A stretch of DNA of 64,000 nt from Methylopila jiangsuensis. GTDB taxonomy: Bacteria; Pseudomonadota; Alphaproteobacteria; Rhizobiales; Methylopilaceae. This document shows positions 41,733 to 54,234 of this stretch, piece after piece. Position 1 is the stretch's first letter; the number at the start of each line of letters is the position of its first letter. A program made the position numbers and the translations under genes. A model generated the notes under the pieces. The model worked only from the letters and a program-made list of their open reading frames with translations. It had not been told where the DNA came from and searched no databases. The DNA lies in contig NZ_BSFK01000005.1 of the NCBI RefSeq assembly GCF_027922305.1, positions 992,001-1,056,000 on the forward strand, read 5' to 3'.

Positions 41733-43015
41733 TGGCGCGGCTCGCGGGCTTCCTGCTGGCTCTCATGGCGGGCCTTGCGCTCGTTTCCGGGCCGGCCCGG
41801 GCCGATCCGTCCGTGTTCGACGACGCGCGGCTGGAGGTGACGCCGCTGCTGAACGGACCCGCGCCCTATCCCCGCGAGCTGGTGCTGCTGCGCATCCGCG
41901 GCGTCTACCGTCCGCTGATCAACCAGTCGAAGCTGATCCAGCCCGAGCTGGTGGATTTCGCCTGGTCGGAGCTCGGCCAGGACGCGGTGCGGGTGATCGA
42001 GGAGGACGGCTACGCCAAGCGCGAGTTCACCCGCGTGATCGCGGTCTATCCCAGCCGCTCGGGGACGCTCACCATCGGGCCGTTCGTCCACCGGCTGAAG
42101 GTGGTGGACGGAGCGGAACGCCGGGAGATCGAGGTGCGCTCCAAGCCCGTGGAGCTGAAGGTCGCGGCCTGGAGCGGCCCCGGCGGGCCCGACGACCCGC
42201 AAGGCTGGTGGCTGCCCGCGCGCTCGGTGACGGTGCGCGACGCCTGGTCCGGCGACCCTGACCGCGTTCCCCGCGGCGAGACCCTGACCCGCACCGTGAC
42301 GGTGACCGCCGACGGCGCGCCCGCCGACATGCTGCCTCCGACTCCGAAGCTGCTGTCGCCGGGCGTGATCAGCTTCCTCGGCCCCACCAGCCGGGAGACG
42401 CGCATCACCCCGAGCGGGCCGGTGTCGCAGGTGACCTATTCCTGGGAGGCGCGGCCGACCACCGCCTACCCCGCCACCGTGCAGGAAATCCGCATTCCGT
42501 GGTTCGACACGACGGCTCGCAAGATGCGGGAGGCGGTGATCCCGGCCCGGCGCATGGCCTGGGCCGCGGATGGAAGCGGCGAGCCCGCGCCCGCGAAGCG
42601 CGCGGCGGCGCCCATGCTGGCGGCGGCGGGGGCGCTGGCGCTATCCTTCGCGTTCGGCGTCGCGCTGCTGCTGTGGCGCGCCGGGGGCGCGCCGCGGCTC
42701 CTGCCCGAACGCGAACCTCAGGCGTTGCGCGCCCTGCGCCGGGCCGCGCGCCGGAGCGACGCGGCCGGCGTCCGGGCGGCGGTGAGCGCCCTCTCCCGCC
42801 ACGATCCGGCCCGCGCCCGCCGGTGGCGGGAGGATCCGGAGGCGCGCGCGGCGCTGTCGGCCCTCGACCGCCGTCTGTTCGGGCCGGCGGACGAGCCGGC
42901 GCCCGATCTGAACGGCCTCGCCCGCGCGATCGGCCGCGCGTGGCGCGCATCGCGGCCGGACGCCGCCCCGCCCTCCGGTCTGCCTCCGCTCGACGGCCGG
43001 TCCGCGAAGCGCTGA
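41732..43015 (+). CDS. BatD-like exported protein (oxygen tolerance family)
   Basis: 427 residues with signal peptide (about 1-24, ending PARADPS), a beta-sandwich BatD region (LEVTPLLNGPAPYPRELVLL, LTIGPFVHRLKVVDG), a transmembrane helix at about 290-310 and a cytoplasmic helical tail. The ATG at 41732 has GGAGG seven bases upstream and overlaps the TPR stop as TGATG, which decides it over two upstream GTG codons. Last gene of the operon. Confidence 0.9.
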   Translation: MARLAGFLLALMAGLALVSGPARADPSVFDDARLEVTPLLNGPAPYPRELVLLRIRGVYRPLINQSKLIQPELVDFAWSELGQDAVRVIEEDGYAKREFTRVIAVYPSRSGTLTIGPFVHRLKVVDGAERREIEVRSKPVELKVAAWSGPGGPDDPQGWWLPARSVTVRDAWSGDPDRVPRGETLTRTVTVTADGAPADMLPPTPKLLSPGVISFLGPTSRETRITPSGPVSQVTYSWEARPTTAYPATVQEIRIPWFDTTARKMREAVIPARRMAWAADGSGEPAPAKRAAAPMLAAAGALALSFAFGVALLLWRAGGAPRLLPEREPQALRALRRAARRSDAAGVRAAVSALSRHDPARARRWREDPEARAALSALDRRLFGPADEPAPDLNGLARAIGRAWRASRPDAAPPSGLPPLDGRSAKR

Positions 43016-43120
43016 CCGCCGCGGCGGGCTGATTGCAGGACCGTGGCCTTTCGGCTTGGCGAGTCGGGCGCCGAGTTGGTAGCGTCGCGCCGCCCGCGGT
43101 TCCCGAGGTTTCAGAAACAC

Positions 43121-43879
43121 ATGACGTATTGCGTCGGCATACTCGTTCGCGACGGCCTGGTGATGATCGCCGACACCCGCACCAACGCGGGCATCGACAA
43201 CATCGCCGTGTTCCGCAAGCTGAAGATCATCTCGCACAGCGGCCAGCGGGTGCTGGCGGTCGCGACCTCGGGCAACCTCTCCGTCAGCCAGTCCGTGCTC
43301 AGCCTGCTGGCCGAAGGGCTGGAGAACCCCGAGACCGGCGAACTCGACACGCTGGAAAACCAGCCCACCATGTTCAAGGCGGCCCAGCTCATCGGCCGGG
43401 CGGTGCGGGAGGTGTGGCGGCTCGACGGCGCGAGCCTGGAGCAGATGACCGCCCGCTTTGACGTGCAGCTGCTGTTCGGCGGCCAGGTGGCGGGCGGCCG
43501 GCTGCGGCTGTTCATGATCTACGCCGCCGGCAACTTCATCGAGGTGACGCCGGACACGCCCTATTTCCAGATCGGCGAGCACAAATACGGCAAGCCGATC
43601 CTCGACCGCGCCGTCACCTACGACACCGATCTCTACGACGCGCTCAAGATCGGCCTGATCTCCATGGATTCCACCATGCGCTCGAACCTCGGCGTCGGGC
43701 CGCCCATCGACGTGCTGGTGCTGCGCAAGGACGCCCTGACGCCAGAGCTGGAATACCGGATCGAGCCGAACGAGCCCTACTTCCTCGACCTGCGCGCCCG
43801 CTGGTCGCAGGCGCTGCGCACCGCCCACATGGACATTCCGCGCCCGCCCTACGGCAAGAACGTTCCCGGCGACATATGA
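43121..43879 (+). CDS. Anbu-type proteasome-like hydrolase
   Basis: 252-residue Ntn-hydrolase of the ancestral beta-subunit (Anbu) class. The start MTYCVGILVRDGLVMIADTR places the nucleophile Thr2 right after the initiator Met; Asp18 and Lys33/Lys35 fill the proteasome active-site positions. The rest (LLFGGQVAGGRLRLFMIYAA, YQIGEHKYGKP-like region, SMDSTMRSNLGVGPPIDVLV) fits the family. The start ATG at 43121 is chosen because it exposes Thr. The usual Anbu partners (ATP-grasp, alpha-E, transglutaminase) are not next to it here; the gene stands alone between the Bat operon and a tRNA. Confidence 0.9.
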   Translation: MTYCVGILVRDGLVMIADTRTNAGIDNIAVFRKLKIISHSGQRVLAVATSGNLSVSQSVLSLLAEGLENPETGELDTLENQPTMFKAAQLIGRAVREVWRLDGASLEQMTARFDVQLLFGGQVAGGRLRLFMIYAAGNFIEVTPDTPYFQIGEHKYGKPILDRAVTYDTDLYDALKIGLISMDSTMRSNLGVGPPIDVLVLRKDALTPELEYRIEPNEPYFLDLRARWSQALRTAHMDIPRPPYGKNVPGDI

Positions 43880-43992
43880 GACCCGCAGCGGGACGGGCGG
43901 ACGCGCCTGCTCCCGCTTGACCCCATGCGCCGATTGGGCGAAGCACAAACCTCACGCCTCGCCGGGCGAACCTTCGTTCCCGGCGCGCGGAC

Positions 43993-44067
<75 letters not shown>

Positions 44068-44254
44068 TTTTCCTGTCCTTCGCGGGACGCGCCGCGGGGC
44101 GTGCCGGCTTCACGTCCGCTCTCAAGCGACGCGGCCTCAATGATCGCGCACCGCGCCGGAGCGGTGGTGGCGCCTCTTCCTGCGCGTGACGGAGTCCTCC
44201 GCTCATCCCTTGACGCCCCGCCCAGACCTCAGCCCGATATCCTTCGGCGGACGT

Positions 44255-47200
44255 TCACCCGGCTTTCGACATCCGCGGCTGATCCGCGTCCAGAATGCGG
44301 TCGATCGTGGCCACGAGCGCTGCGAGCGAAGAGCGGGATTTGGTGAGGCGCGCGTCCGCTTCGAAGGCTGGGCCTCGCTGTTCGACGTCATGGGCGGAAA
44401 ACAGGATGGTCGGCGTAGGATGCTGGGCCGCCTTCAGATCCGCGATCAGGTCGAGCCCCGAGCCGTCGCTCAGCGTCACGTCCAGAATGACGAGATCGAA
44501 CCTGTCCCGGGCGAGGCGCTCCCGCGCGGCGGCGAGACCGCCGGCGAAGCTCACATCCGCCCGCGGTCCCACGGCCGCCGCCACGACGCGCGTCAGGTCT
44601 TCGTCGTCCTCCACATGCAGGATGCGGGGCTTCGGCCGGCGCGCCGCGAGGCTCCGCGTCAGAATGTCCGCGAGCCGTGCGGGGTCAATGGGCTTTTCCA
44701 GCCATTCCGTCACCTTCAGCTTGGCCGCGCGTTCGTCCGCCCGACCTTGAGCCGCGGCGGCGGAGACCACCAGCACCGGCAGGTCCCGCGCCCGCGATGA
44801 CGTCTGAATGTCCTGAATGAGGCTGATTCCGTCGCCGTCCGGCAGGTTCAGGTCCACCAGCAGCGCTTCGATGTCCGGATTGAACGCCGCCTCCCGCGCT
44901 TCGCGCACGGACCTTGCCGAAAGGCTGTCGAAGCCCGCATCCTTCAGCAGTTCGCCGAGCAGCGTGGCCGTGAACGGATCGTCTTCGCAGATCAGCACCT
45001 TGGCGCGGCGCCGGAGCGCGGACGCAGGCTCCGCGGGCGTCGGCTCGGCCGCCCGGCCGACGCGCGGCAGCCGCACCTCGAACTCGGCGCCGCCATTGGC
45101 GCGATAGCGGATCGCGCCGGCGTGCCGCTCCACGATCTCCTTCACGATGGCGAGCCCCAGTCCGGTGCCGCCCTTGCGCCGGCTGTCGGAGCCGTCGGCC
45201 TGCGCGAACTTGGTGAACATGCGCGGCAGGAACGCCTCCGGCACGCCGGGGCCGCTGTCGCGCACCCGGATCGCCGCCGTCTCGCCGTCCACGCCCACCG
45301 CCACGATCACCACCCCGCCCGGCGGCGAGAACTTGATGGCGTTCGAGACCAGATTGGTCACCACCTGCGTCAGCCGGTCCTGATCGCCGAACACCATGAC
45401 GGACTCGGGCGCGGAGACGATCTCCACCGCCACGCCGAAGCCGTCGGCGTAGGAGCGCAGGCCCGCCACCGCCTGCCCGGCCACCTCGATGAGATCCAGC
45501 GTCCGCAGGTCGAACGCCATGCGCCCGGCCTCGATCCTTTCGATGTCCAGAATGTCGTTGATCAGCCGGACGAGCCGAAGGCTGTTGGCGTGGGCGATGC
45601 CGACCAGATGGCGGGCCCGTTCGCCGATCTCGCCCGCGGCCCCGCCCGACAGCAGGCCGAGCGAGCCGGCGATGGAGGTGAGCGGCGTGCGCAGCTCGTG
45701 GCTGACGGTGGAGACGAACTCGTTCTTCAGCCGATCCACGCGCTTGCGGTCGGAAATGTCGCGGGCGGTGGCGAACACCAGATCGATCCGTCCGTCCGCC
45801 GCGCGGAACGGCGCCAGAACCATCTCGAAGGTGGCGACGGCCCCGTTCACCTGCGGCTCCCGCTCCACCCTCAGCACCCGGCCGAGTTCGGACACCCGGC
45901 GCAGGTCGCGCTCGATCGACTCGCCCCGCGAGCCCGGAAACACCTCGATCGGCCGACGGCCCAGCACTTCCGGCAGCGACAGGCCGGTGAAGCGCTGGGC
46001 CGCCGCGTTCCAGGCCTCGAACCGGAAGCCGCCCTCGCCGTCGGCGCGCATGACGGCGGCGGGATCGGGCGAATGATCGAACAGGCCGCGGAACAGCGCC
46101 TCCGCGCCCGCCAGACGGCGCTCCCGGTCCTCGACGGCGTCCGCCATCACCGCAAGCGCGCGCCCGAGCGCGCCAACCTCGCCGCGCGCGTTCAGCTCGG
46201 GCCGCGCCGCCAGTTCGCCCGTCTCCAGCCGGCGGGCGTAGGCGGTAAGCCGCCGCAGCGGCCGCAGCACCAGAATTTCGCCCCCCAGAGCCCCAAGGGC
46301 GACCGAGACAAGCAGGATCAGCGCAATGGCGCCGAGGCGCTGGTTCATGCGCCGGTCGACCACCGCCACCACGTCCAGCTTCGGAAGACCGACGATCAGC
46401 CGCGCCCGATCCTCGATCACCGTGCGCGTGACGAACAGGCTGTCGGTTCCGTCAAGCTCGGGCGCCTCGAACACCCCGTCCGTGTCTCGAACGGCCATGC
46501 TCCACATCAGCCGCCCGGCGAGGCTGTCGCCCACCAGCCCCGTCTCCTCCGGATGCCGCGCGATGACGAGGCCCTCGGCGTCGACCAGCGTGACCTTGGC
46601 GCGGGGGTCGATCTCGCCCGCCAGCCGCTCCAGAGGCCCGCTGACCGCCGACAGGTTCAGCGTGACGCCGAGCGCGAGCGGGCGTCCCTGTTCGTCTCGA
46701 AACGGGATGGCGAGGGCGATGCGCGGCAGGCCGCTGACGCGCGCGGTTACGAGGCCGCTCACGGCGAGCCCGCCTTCCGCGAAGGCGCGCCGGACGTAGT
46801 CTCGGTCGCCCACATCGAGCCCCTTGGCGGCAGCAAGGTCCGAGCAGACGATTTTCATGTCCGACGCGATGACGAAGAAGGCCTGCGTGGCCGGATTGAG
46901 CCGCGAGAATTCGGACAGCCTGCGGTCGCACGCCTCGCCGCCGCCGCGCACCTCCGAAAACCGCGTCAGGAACACCAGCAGCTTGCGCGCATCCTCGATG
47001 GCTGCGTTCTGCTGCTCCACCGCCAGCCGCAACGCGCCGTTCAGCCGGGCGGTCGCTCCCTCCAGCTCCGCCTCGCGCTCCACGCTGGCGAAATGGACCG
47101 TCAGCCAGGCGAGCGGCGCGATGGCGAGCGCTCCGAGATGCGCGACCTGCCACCGCAGGCTGAGAACCGGCCGGTCGAACCCGGCCACGAACAGCATCAG

Positions 47201-47782
47201 CGTCAGCGCCAACGCGGTCGTGGCCCGGAAGGTCTCGAAGCCGTGCACCGCTTCGATCATCCCGGGCTTGAACAGTTGAAGCGCCAGCGCGAAGGCCGAG
47301 GCGCACAGGCCCATCAGCCGGGCGGACTGGCGGACGTCGTCCGCCCAGGACGGCCGCGCGCGGGTCAACCCCACAGCGACCGAAAGCGCGATCAGCGCGC
47401 AGCTCACCGCCGCGGCGGGCGCCGCCGTCACGCCGCCGCCAAGCGCGGGAACATCGAGCGGTCGTCCCATCAGCCGGGCGGCGAGCGTCGTCGCGCCGAT
47501 CAGCCCCGGCGCGGCCGACAGGGCGAAAGCCATGAGGTCCGGCACAGGGCGATTGAGCCGGAACAGCAGCCAGGCCGCCGCCGCCGCGAGCAGCCCGACG
47601 CCCGCCGCCGGCGCCATGGCGTAGGCGGCGGGAAGCTCCACGCCGAGCCCGGTCGCCGCCAGCGGCGCGCCCGCGAGAGCCGCGGCGCAGGCCACCGCCG
47701 CCAGACCAGCCCAGCGCCGCGCCAGAATTCCGGATCGCGCCGTAAACGTCACGGGAGAGGTCGGCCTTCGCGCTCTGGGCAC
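44255..47782 (-). CDS. Hybrid sensor histidine kinase with Cache-like sensor, PAS and two receivers
   Basis: 1175 residues. About seven hydrophobic helices (28-230) lead to a periplasmic dCache-like sensor (about 235-480), a further helix (483-505), HAMP (505-555), PAS (560-675), HisKA with His695 in VSHELRTPLTSIAGSL, an ATPase domain (800-905: NLVSNAIKFSPPGG, GTGLGLAIV) and two receivers (Asp977 in LLVDLNLPDGDG; Asp1101 in VILDVTLSDGSG). The second receiver has a poorly typical C-terminal half (ARLTKSRSSL). No Hpt or output domain is present, so phosphate must pass to another protein. Start is a GTG without a clear ribosome site. Ligand unknown. Confidence 0.9.
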   Translation of the reverse strand: MPRARRPTSPVTFTARSGILARRWAGLAAVACAAALAGAPLAATGLGVELPAAYAMAPAAGVGLLAAAAAWLLFRLNRPVPDLMAFALSAAPGLIGATTLAARLMGRPLDVPALGGGVTAAPAAAVSCALIALSVAVGLTRARPSWADDVRQSARLMGLCASAFALALQLFKPGMIEAVHGFETFRATTALALTLMLFVAGFDRPVLSLRWQVAHLGALAIAPLAWLTVHFASVEREAELEGATARLNGALRLAVEQQNAAIEDARKLLVFLTRFSEVRGGGEACDRRLSEFSRLNPATQAFFVIASDMKIVCSDLAAAKGLDVGDRDYVRRAFAEGGLAVSGLVTARVSGLPRIALAIPFRDEQGRPLALGVTLNLSAVSGPLERLAGEIDPRAKVTLVDAEGLVIARHPEETGLVGDSLAGRLMWSMAVRDTDGVFEAPELDGTDSLFVTRTVIEDRARLIVGLPKLDVVAVVDRRMNQRLGAIALILLVSVALGALGGEILVLRPLRRLTAYARRLETGELAARPELNARGEVGALGRALAVMADAVEDRERRLAGAEALFRGLFDHSPDPAAVMRADGEGGFRFEAWNAAAQRFTGLSLPEVLGRRPIEVFPGSRGESIERDLRRVSELGRVLRVEREPQVNGAVATFEMVLAPFRAADGRIDLVFATARDISDRKRVDRLKNEFVSTVSHELRTPLTSIAGSLGLLSGGAAGEIGERARHLVGIAHANSLRLVRLINDILDIERIEAGRMAFDLRTLDLIEVAGQAVAGLRSYADGFGVAVEIVSAPESVMVFGDQDRLTQVVTNLVSNAIKFSPPGGVVIVAVGVDGETAAIRVRDSGPGVPEAFLPRMFTKFAQADGSDSRRKGGTGLGLAIVKEIVERHAGAIRYRANGGAEFEVRLPRVGRAAEPTPAEPASALRRRAKVLICEDDPFTATLLGELLKDAGFDSLSARSVREAREAAFNPDIEALLVDLNLPDGDGISLIQDIQTSSRARDLPVLVVSAAAAQGRADERAAKLKVTEWLEKPIDPARLADILTRSLAARRPKPRILHVEDDEDLTRVVAAAVGPRADVSFAGGLAAARERLARDRFDLVILDVTLSDGSGLDLIADLKAAQHPTPTILFSAHDVEQRGPAFEADARLTKSRSSLAALVATIDRILDADQPRMSKAG

Positions 47783-47919
47783 CCGATGGGAGAACGCAAC
47801 GAGCTTAACCTCTGCCGGAGCGCCGCGCGACCCGCCGATCGGACGGAGACCGCGCTAGCGAAATGAACGCCCGATGAATGCGGCGCACGGGCTTCGTTCA
47901 GTCAGGCGGACCTAATGTG

Positions 47920-48040
47920 ATGGGGCTTCGGACGAGGTCCCCCGCTCCGAACGGCGTCGAACCGGACTCCCGCCCCTCTCCGGTTCGATCTCCCGAAGCG
48001 CGCCCGGTCGTCAGGGGAACGACCGGGCTTTTTCGTTTTT
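47920..48040 (+). ncRNA. Candidate structured small RNA in the ligA / kinase gap
   Basis: Three hairpins follow one another on the plus strand. The first is TTCGGA (47927-47932) with TCCGAA (47946-47951). The second is a 10-bp stem 47957-47966 with 47979-47988 whose 12-base loop is CTCCCGCCCCTC, C-rich like an anti-Shine-Dalgarno sequence. The third is the terminator stem at 48002-48028 with a T-tract. No plus-strand gene lies before it, and both neighbouring genes point away on the minus strand. The 5' end is not defined; nothing else is seen in 47783-47919. Confidence 0.5.
48002..48033 (+). terminator. Orphan rho-independent terminator (plus strand)
   Basis: GCCCGGTCG (48002-48010) and CGACCGGGC (48020-48028) pair perfectly around a 9-base loop, followed by TTTTTCGTTTTT. 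A T-run exists only on the plus strand, so it does not serve ligA, which ends nearby on the minus strand. Confidence 0.85.
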
Positions 48041-48098
48041 GCGGCCGGCGCGGCGGATCGCGCCGGGGATGTCGGACGCCGCCAGGGGCGCTCCCGCC

Positions 48099-51913
<3,815 letters not shown>

Positions 51914-51946
51914 GGAGCCTCCCGCAGCACGGGCCTCTGCGGGCCG

Positions 51947-52822
51947 TCAGCCGCCCGCGACGCTCCGGAACGCCTTGCTGATCCAGGAGCCGGTGTTCTC
52001 CTGGCCCTGCGCCACGCCGCCCTGGGTCATCAGCGCATAGGAGCGCTTGTACCACTCGCTGTCCGGGAAATTGTGGCCGAGAATCGCCGCCGCGGTCTGC
52101 GCCTCGCCGGTGATGCCGAGCGCCAGATAGGCCTCCACCAGACGGTGCAGCGCCTCCTCGATGTGGCGGGTCTGCTGGTACTGACTCACCACCACGCGGA
52201 AGCGGTTGATGGCGCCGGTGTAGTCGCGGCGGGCGAGGTAGAACCGGCCGACCTGCATCTCCTTGCCGGCGAGCTGGTCGCGGGCGATGGACATGCGCTT
52301 CTTGGCCTCGGGCGCGTATTCGCTCTCCGGCCAGCGGCGCTGCACCTCGTCGAAGGCCGCGATGGCGCGCTGGGTGCGCTCCTGGTCGCGGCTGATGTCC
52401 GGCACCTGATTGTAGTAGGACATGCCCACCAGATACTGGGCGTAGGCCGCGTCCGGACTGGTGGGGTAGAGCTGGACGTAGCGGTTGCCGGCGGTGATGG
52501 CGTCGGTGTAGCTGCCGGCGCGGTAGTTCGCGAAGGTGGTCATCAGCTGCGCCTTGCGCGCCCACTCCGTGTAGGGGTGCTGGCGGTCCACCTCGGCGAA
52601 CTTCTTCTTCGCCGCGTCGTAGGAGCCGGCGTTCAGCTGCGCCAGACCCTCGTTGTAGAGCTTGTCGGCGGGCTCGTCCGGCGCGACCTCTTCCTTGTCG
52701 CCGCTCAGCGACGAGCAGCCGGCCATGGGCAGCGCGACCGGCGCCAGCACGGCCAGCAGGAGCGCCATCCTCAGACCGCGCCCCCGCGCGGAGGACGGGT
52801 GGGAGGACATACGCAGCGCCAT
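51947..52822 (-). CDS. bamD: Outer-membrane assembly lipoprotein BamD
   Basis: 291 residues. Lipobox MAGC with Cys36 after the hydrophobic core ALLLAVLAPVALP, then five TPR-like helical repeats (ADKLYNEGLAQLNAGSYDAA, FAEVDRQHPYTEWARKAQLM). An essential partner of BamA for barrel insertion. The ATG at 52822 has GAGG six bases upstream, better than the ATG at 52810. Following lpxC, it belongs to the envelope block downstream of ftsZ. Confidence 0.95.
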   Translation of the reverse strand: MALRMSSHPSSARGRGLRMALLLAVLAPVALPMAGCSSLSGDKEEVAPDEPADKLYNEGLAQLNAGSYDAAKKKFAEVDRQHPYTEWARKAQLMTTFANYRAGSYTDAITAGNRYVQLYPTSPDAAYAQYLVGMSYYNQVPDISRDQERTQRAIAAFDEVQRRWPESEYAPEAKKRMSIARDQLAGKEMQVGRFYLARRDYTGAINRFRVVVSQYQQTRHIEEALHRLVEAYLALGITGEAQTAAAILGHNFPDSEWYKRSYALMTQGGVAQGQENTGSWISKAFRSVAGG

Positions 52823-52972
52823 CGCTCGCCTCACAACTGTCAAAAGGGATTTCCCCGTTCCGCGCGGCCCGAGCGGACCGCGCGCGGCCGCCGGACCGGC
52901 GCCGCGTCGCCGTCTATAGCCGAAACGACGCGGCCGCGCCAAGGCGGGAAGGCGCTTTGGCCCGAGATCGCG

Positions 52973-53935
52973 TCAGTCGACGCGGGGACCGAAGGCCGCG
53001 ACCGGGGCCGGGGCGAAGCCCGCGGGCCGGACGGCGCGGGCCGCGCGCTCGCGGCGGGCGGGGGCCGGCTCGGCCGTCACGATCTCATAGGCGGTCGGGT
53101 CCGCCAGCAGCGCGCCGAGCACGGCGCCGTTCATGCGGTGGCCGCCGCAGAACGAGCGGAAGCGGCCCTGCAGCGGCAGGCCGGACAGCGCCAGATCGCC
53201 CACCGCGTCCATGGCCTTGTGGCGCACGAACTCGTCGGGGAAGCGCAGGCCTTCCGGATTCAGCACGCGATCCTCGCCGAGCACGATGGTGTTCTCGGTG
53301 GAGGAGCCGCGGGCGAAGCCCGCCGCCCACAGCCGCTCCACGTCCTTCAGGAAGCCGAAGGTGCGGGCGCCGGCGAGCTCCGCGCGGAAGCTCTGGGGCG
53401 TGACCTCGAGACGCACCGCCTGCCGGCCGATCAGGTCGGACGGGAAGTCGATCTCCACGTCGAGATGGAAGCCGTGCGGCGCGGGCGCGAGCTCGGCGAA
53501 GCCGCGGCCCTGCTCCACGCGCACCGGCTTCACGATCTTCATCACCCGGCGCGGCGCGGCGAGCGTCGCCACGCCGACGCTGTCGATCGCCTCCACGAAG
53601 GGACGCGCGGAGCCGTCGAGAATCGCGACCTCCGGCCCGTCGATGGCGACGCGGGCGTTGTCCACGCCCATGCCGCGCAGCGCGGCCATCAGGTGCTCGA
53701 TGGTGGAGACGGTGGCGCCGGCGGAGTCGCCGAGGACGGTCTGCAGCTCGGTGCCGCCCACGAGGCGATGGCTGGCGGGCATCTCATGCTCCACGCCGTC
53801 CGGCGCCGTGCGGACGAAGACGATCCCCGAATCGGCCTCAGCCGGCTCCAGGATGAGAGAGACCGGCGCCGCGGAGTGGACGCCGATGCCCGTCAGGGTC
53901 ACCGGGCCGGCCAGCGTGGTCTGCTTTGCGAACAT
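52973..53935 (-). CDS. lpxC: UDP-3-O-acyl-N-acetylglucosamine deacetylase LpxC
   Basis: 320-residue zinc enzyme committing UDP-GlcNAc to lipid A synthesis. Zinc ligands are His81 in STIEHLMAAL and His239/Asp243 in FVRHKAMDAVGDL; the catalytic His266 is in FCGGHRMNG. N-terminal motif TLTGIGVHSAAPV is typical. It has its own promoter at 54058-54086, apart from ftsZ, which ends with a terminator. Confidence 0.97.
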   Translation of the reverse strand: MFAKQTTLAGPVTLTGIGVHSAAPVSLILEPAEADSGIVFVRTAPDGVEHEMPASHRLVGGTELQTVLGDSAGATVSTIEHLMAALRGMGVDNARVAIDGPEVAILDGSARPFVEAIDSVGVATLAAPRRVMKIVKPVRVEQGRGFAELAPAPHGFHLDVEIDFPSDLIGRQAVRLEVTPQSFRAELAGARTFGFLKDVERLWAAGFARGSSTENTIVLGEDRVLNPEGLRFPDEFVRHKAMDAVGDLALSGLPLQGRFRSFCGGHRMNGAVLGALLADPTAYEIVTAEPAPARRERAARAVRPAGFAPAPVAAFGPRVD

Positions 53936-54057
53936 GAACTCAGTCCTTCACGGCTTGTCGGCGCCCCTTGGATCGGGCGCCGGGCGACTCGAAAGACGTG
54001 TCGTCTCAAGTCGCGGCCTTAAGGGTCCGGCGACAGGCCGGACGCGTGTTTCGCATG

Positions 54058-54086
54058 CAACCTAAGTCTCGCCCCGGACAAGTCCA
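54058..54086 (-). promoter_or_regulatory. Promoter of lpxC
   Basis: TTGGAC (54086-54081), 17-base spacer, TAGGTT (54063-54058) on the minus strand, giving a leader of roughly 115 bases before lpxC. It lies in the AT-richer part of the 53936-54234 gap, between the ftsZ terminator and lpxC. Confidence 0.6.
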
Positions 54087-54136
54087 AATCAAGGTTCTTT
54101 TCGGATTGTAACAGAGCCAAGGCGTTGATGATCAAA

Positions 54137-54167
54137 AGAAATCCGGCGCCCCGAAGGGCGCCGGATC
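54137..54167 (-). terminator. Terminator after ftsZ
   Basis: An 11-bp perfect stem ATCCGGCGCCC (54142-54152) / GGGCGCCGGAT (54157-54167), loop CGAA, with TTCTTTTG following on the minus strand. It marks the end of the dcw transcript about 70 bases beyond ftsZ. Confidence 0.8.
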
Positions 54168-54234
54168 ACGTCGGCCCGGAAGAGGCCACCGGGCCGGCGC
54201 TTGGCGGACGGCGCGCGGCGGAGCGCCGTCCGGG

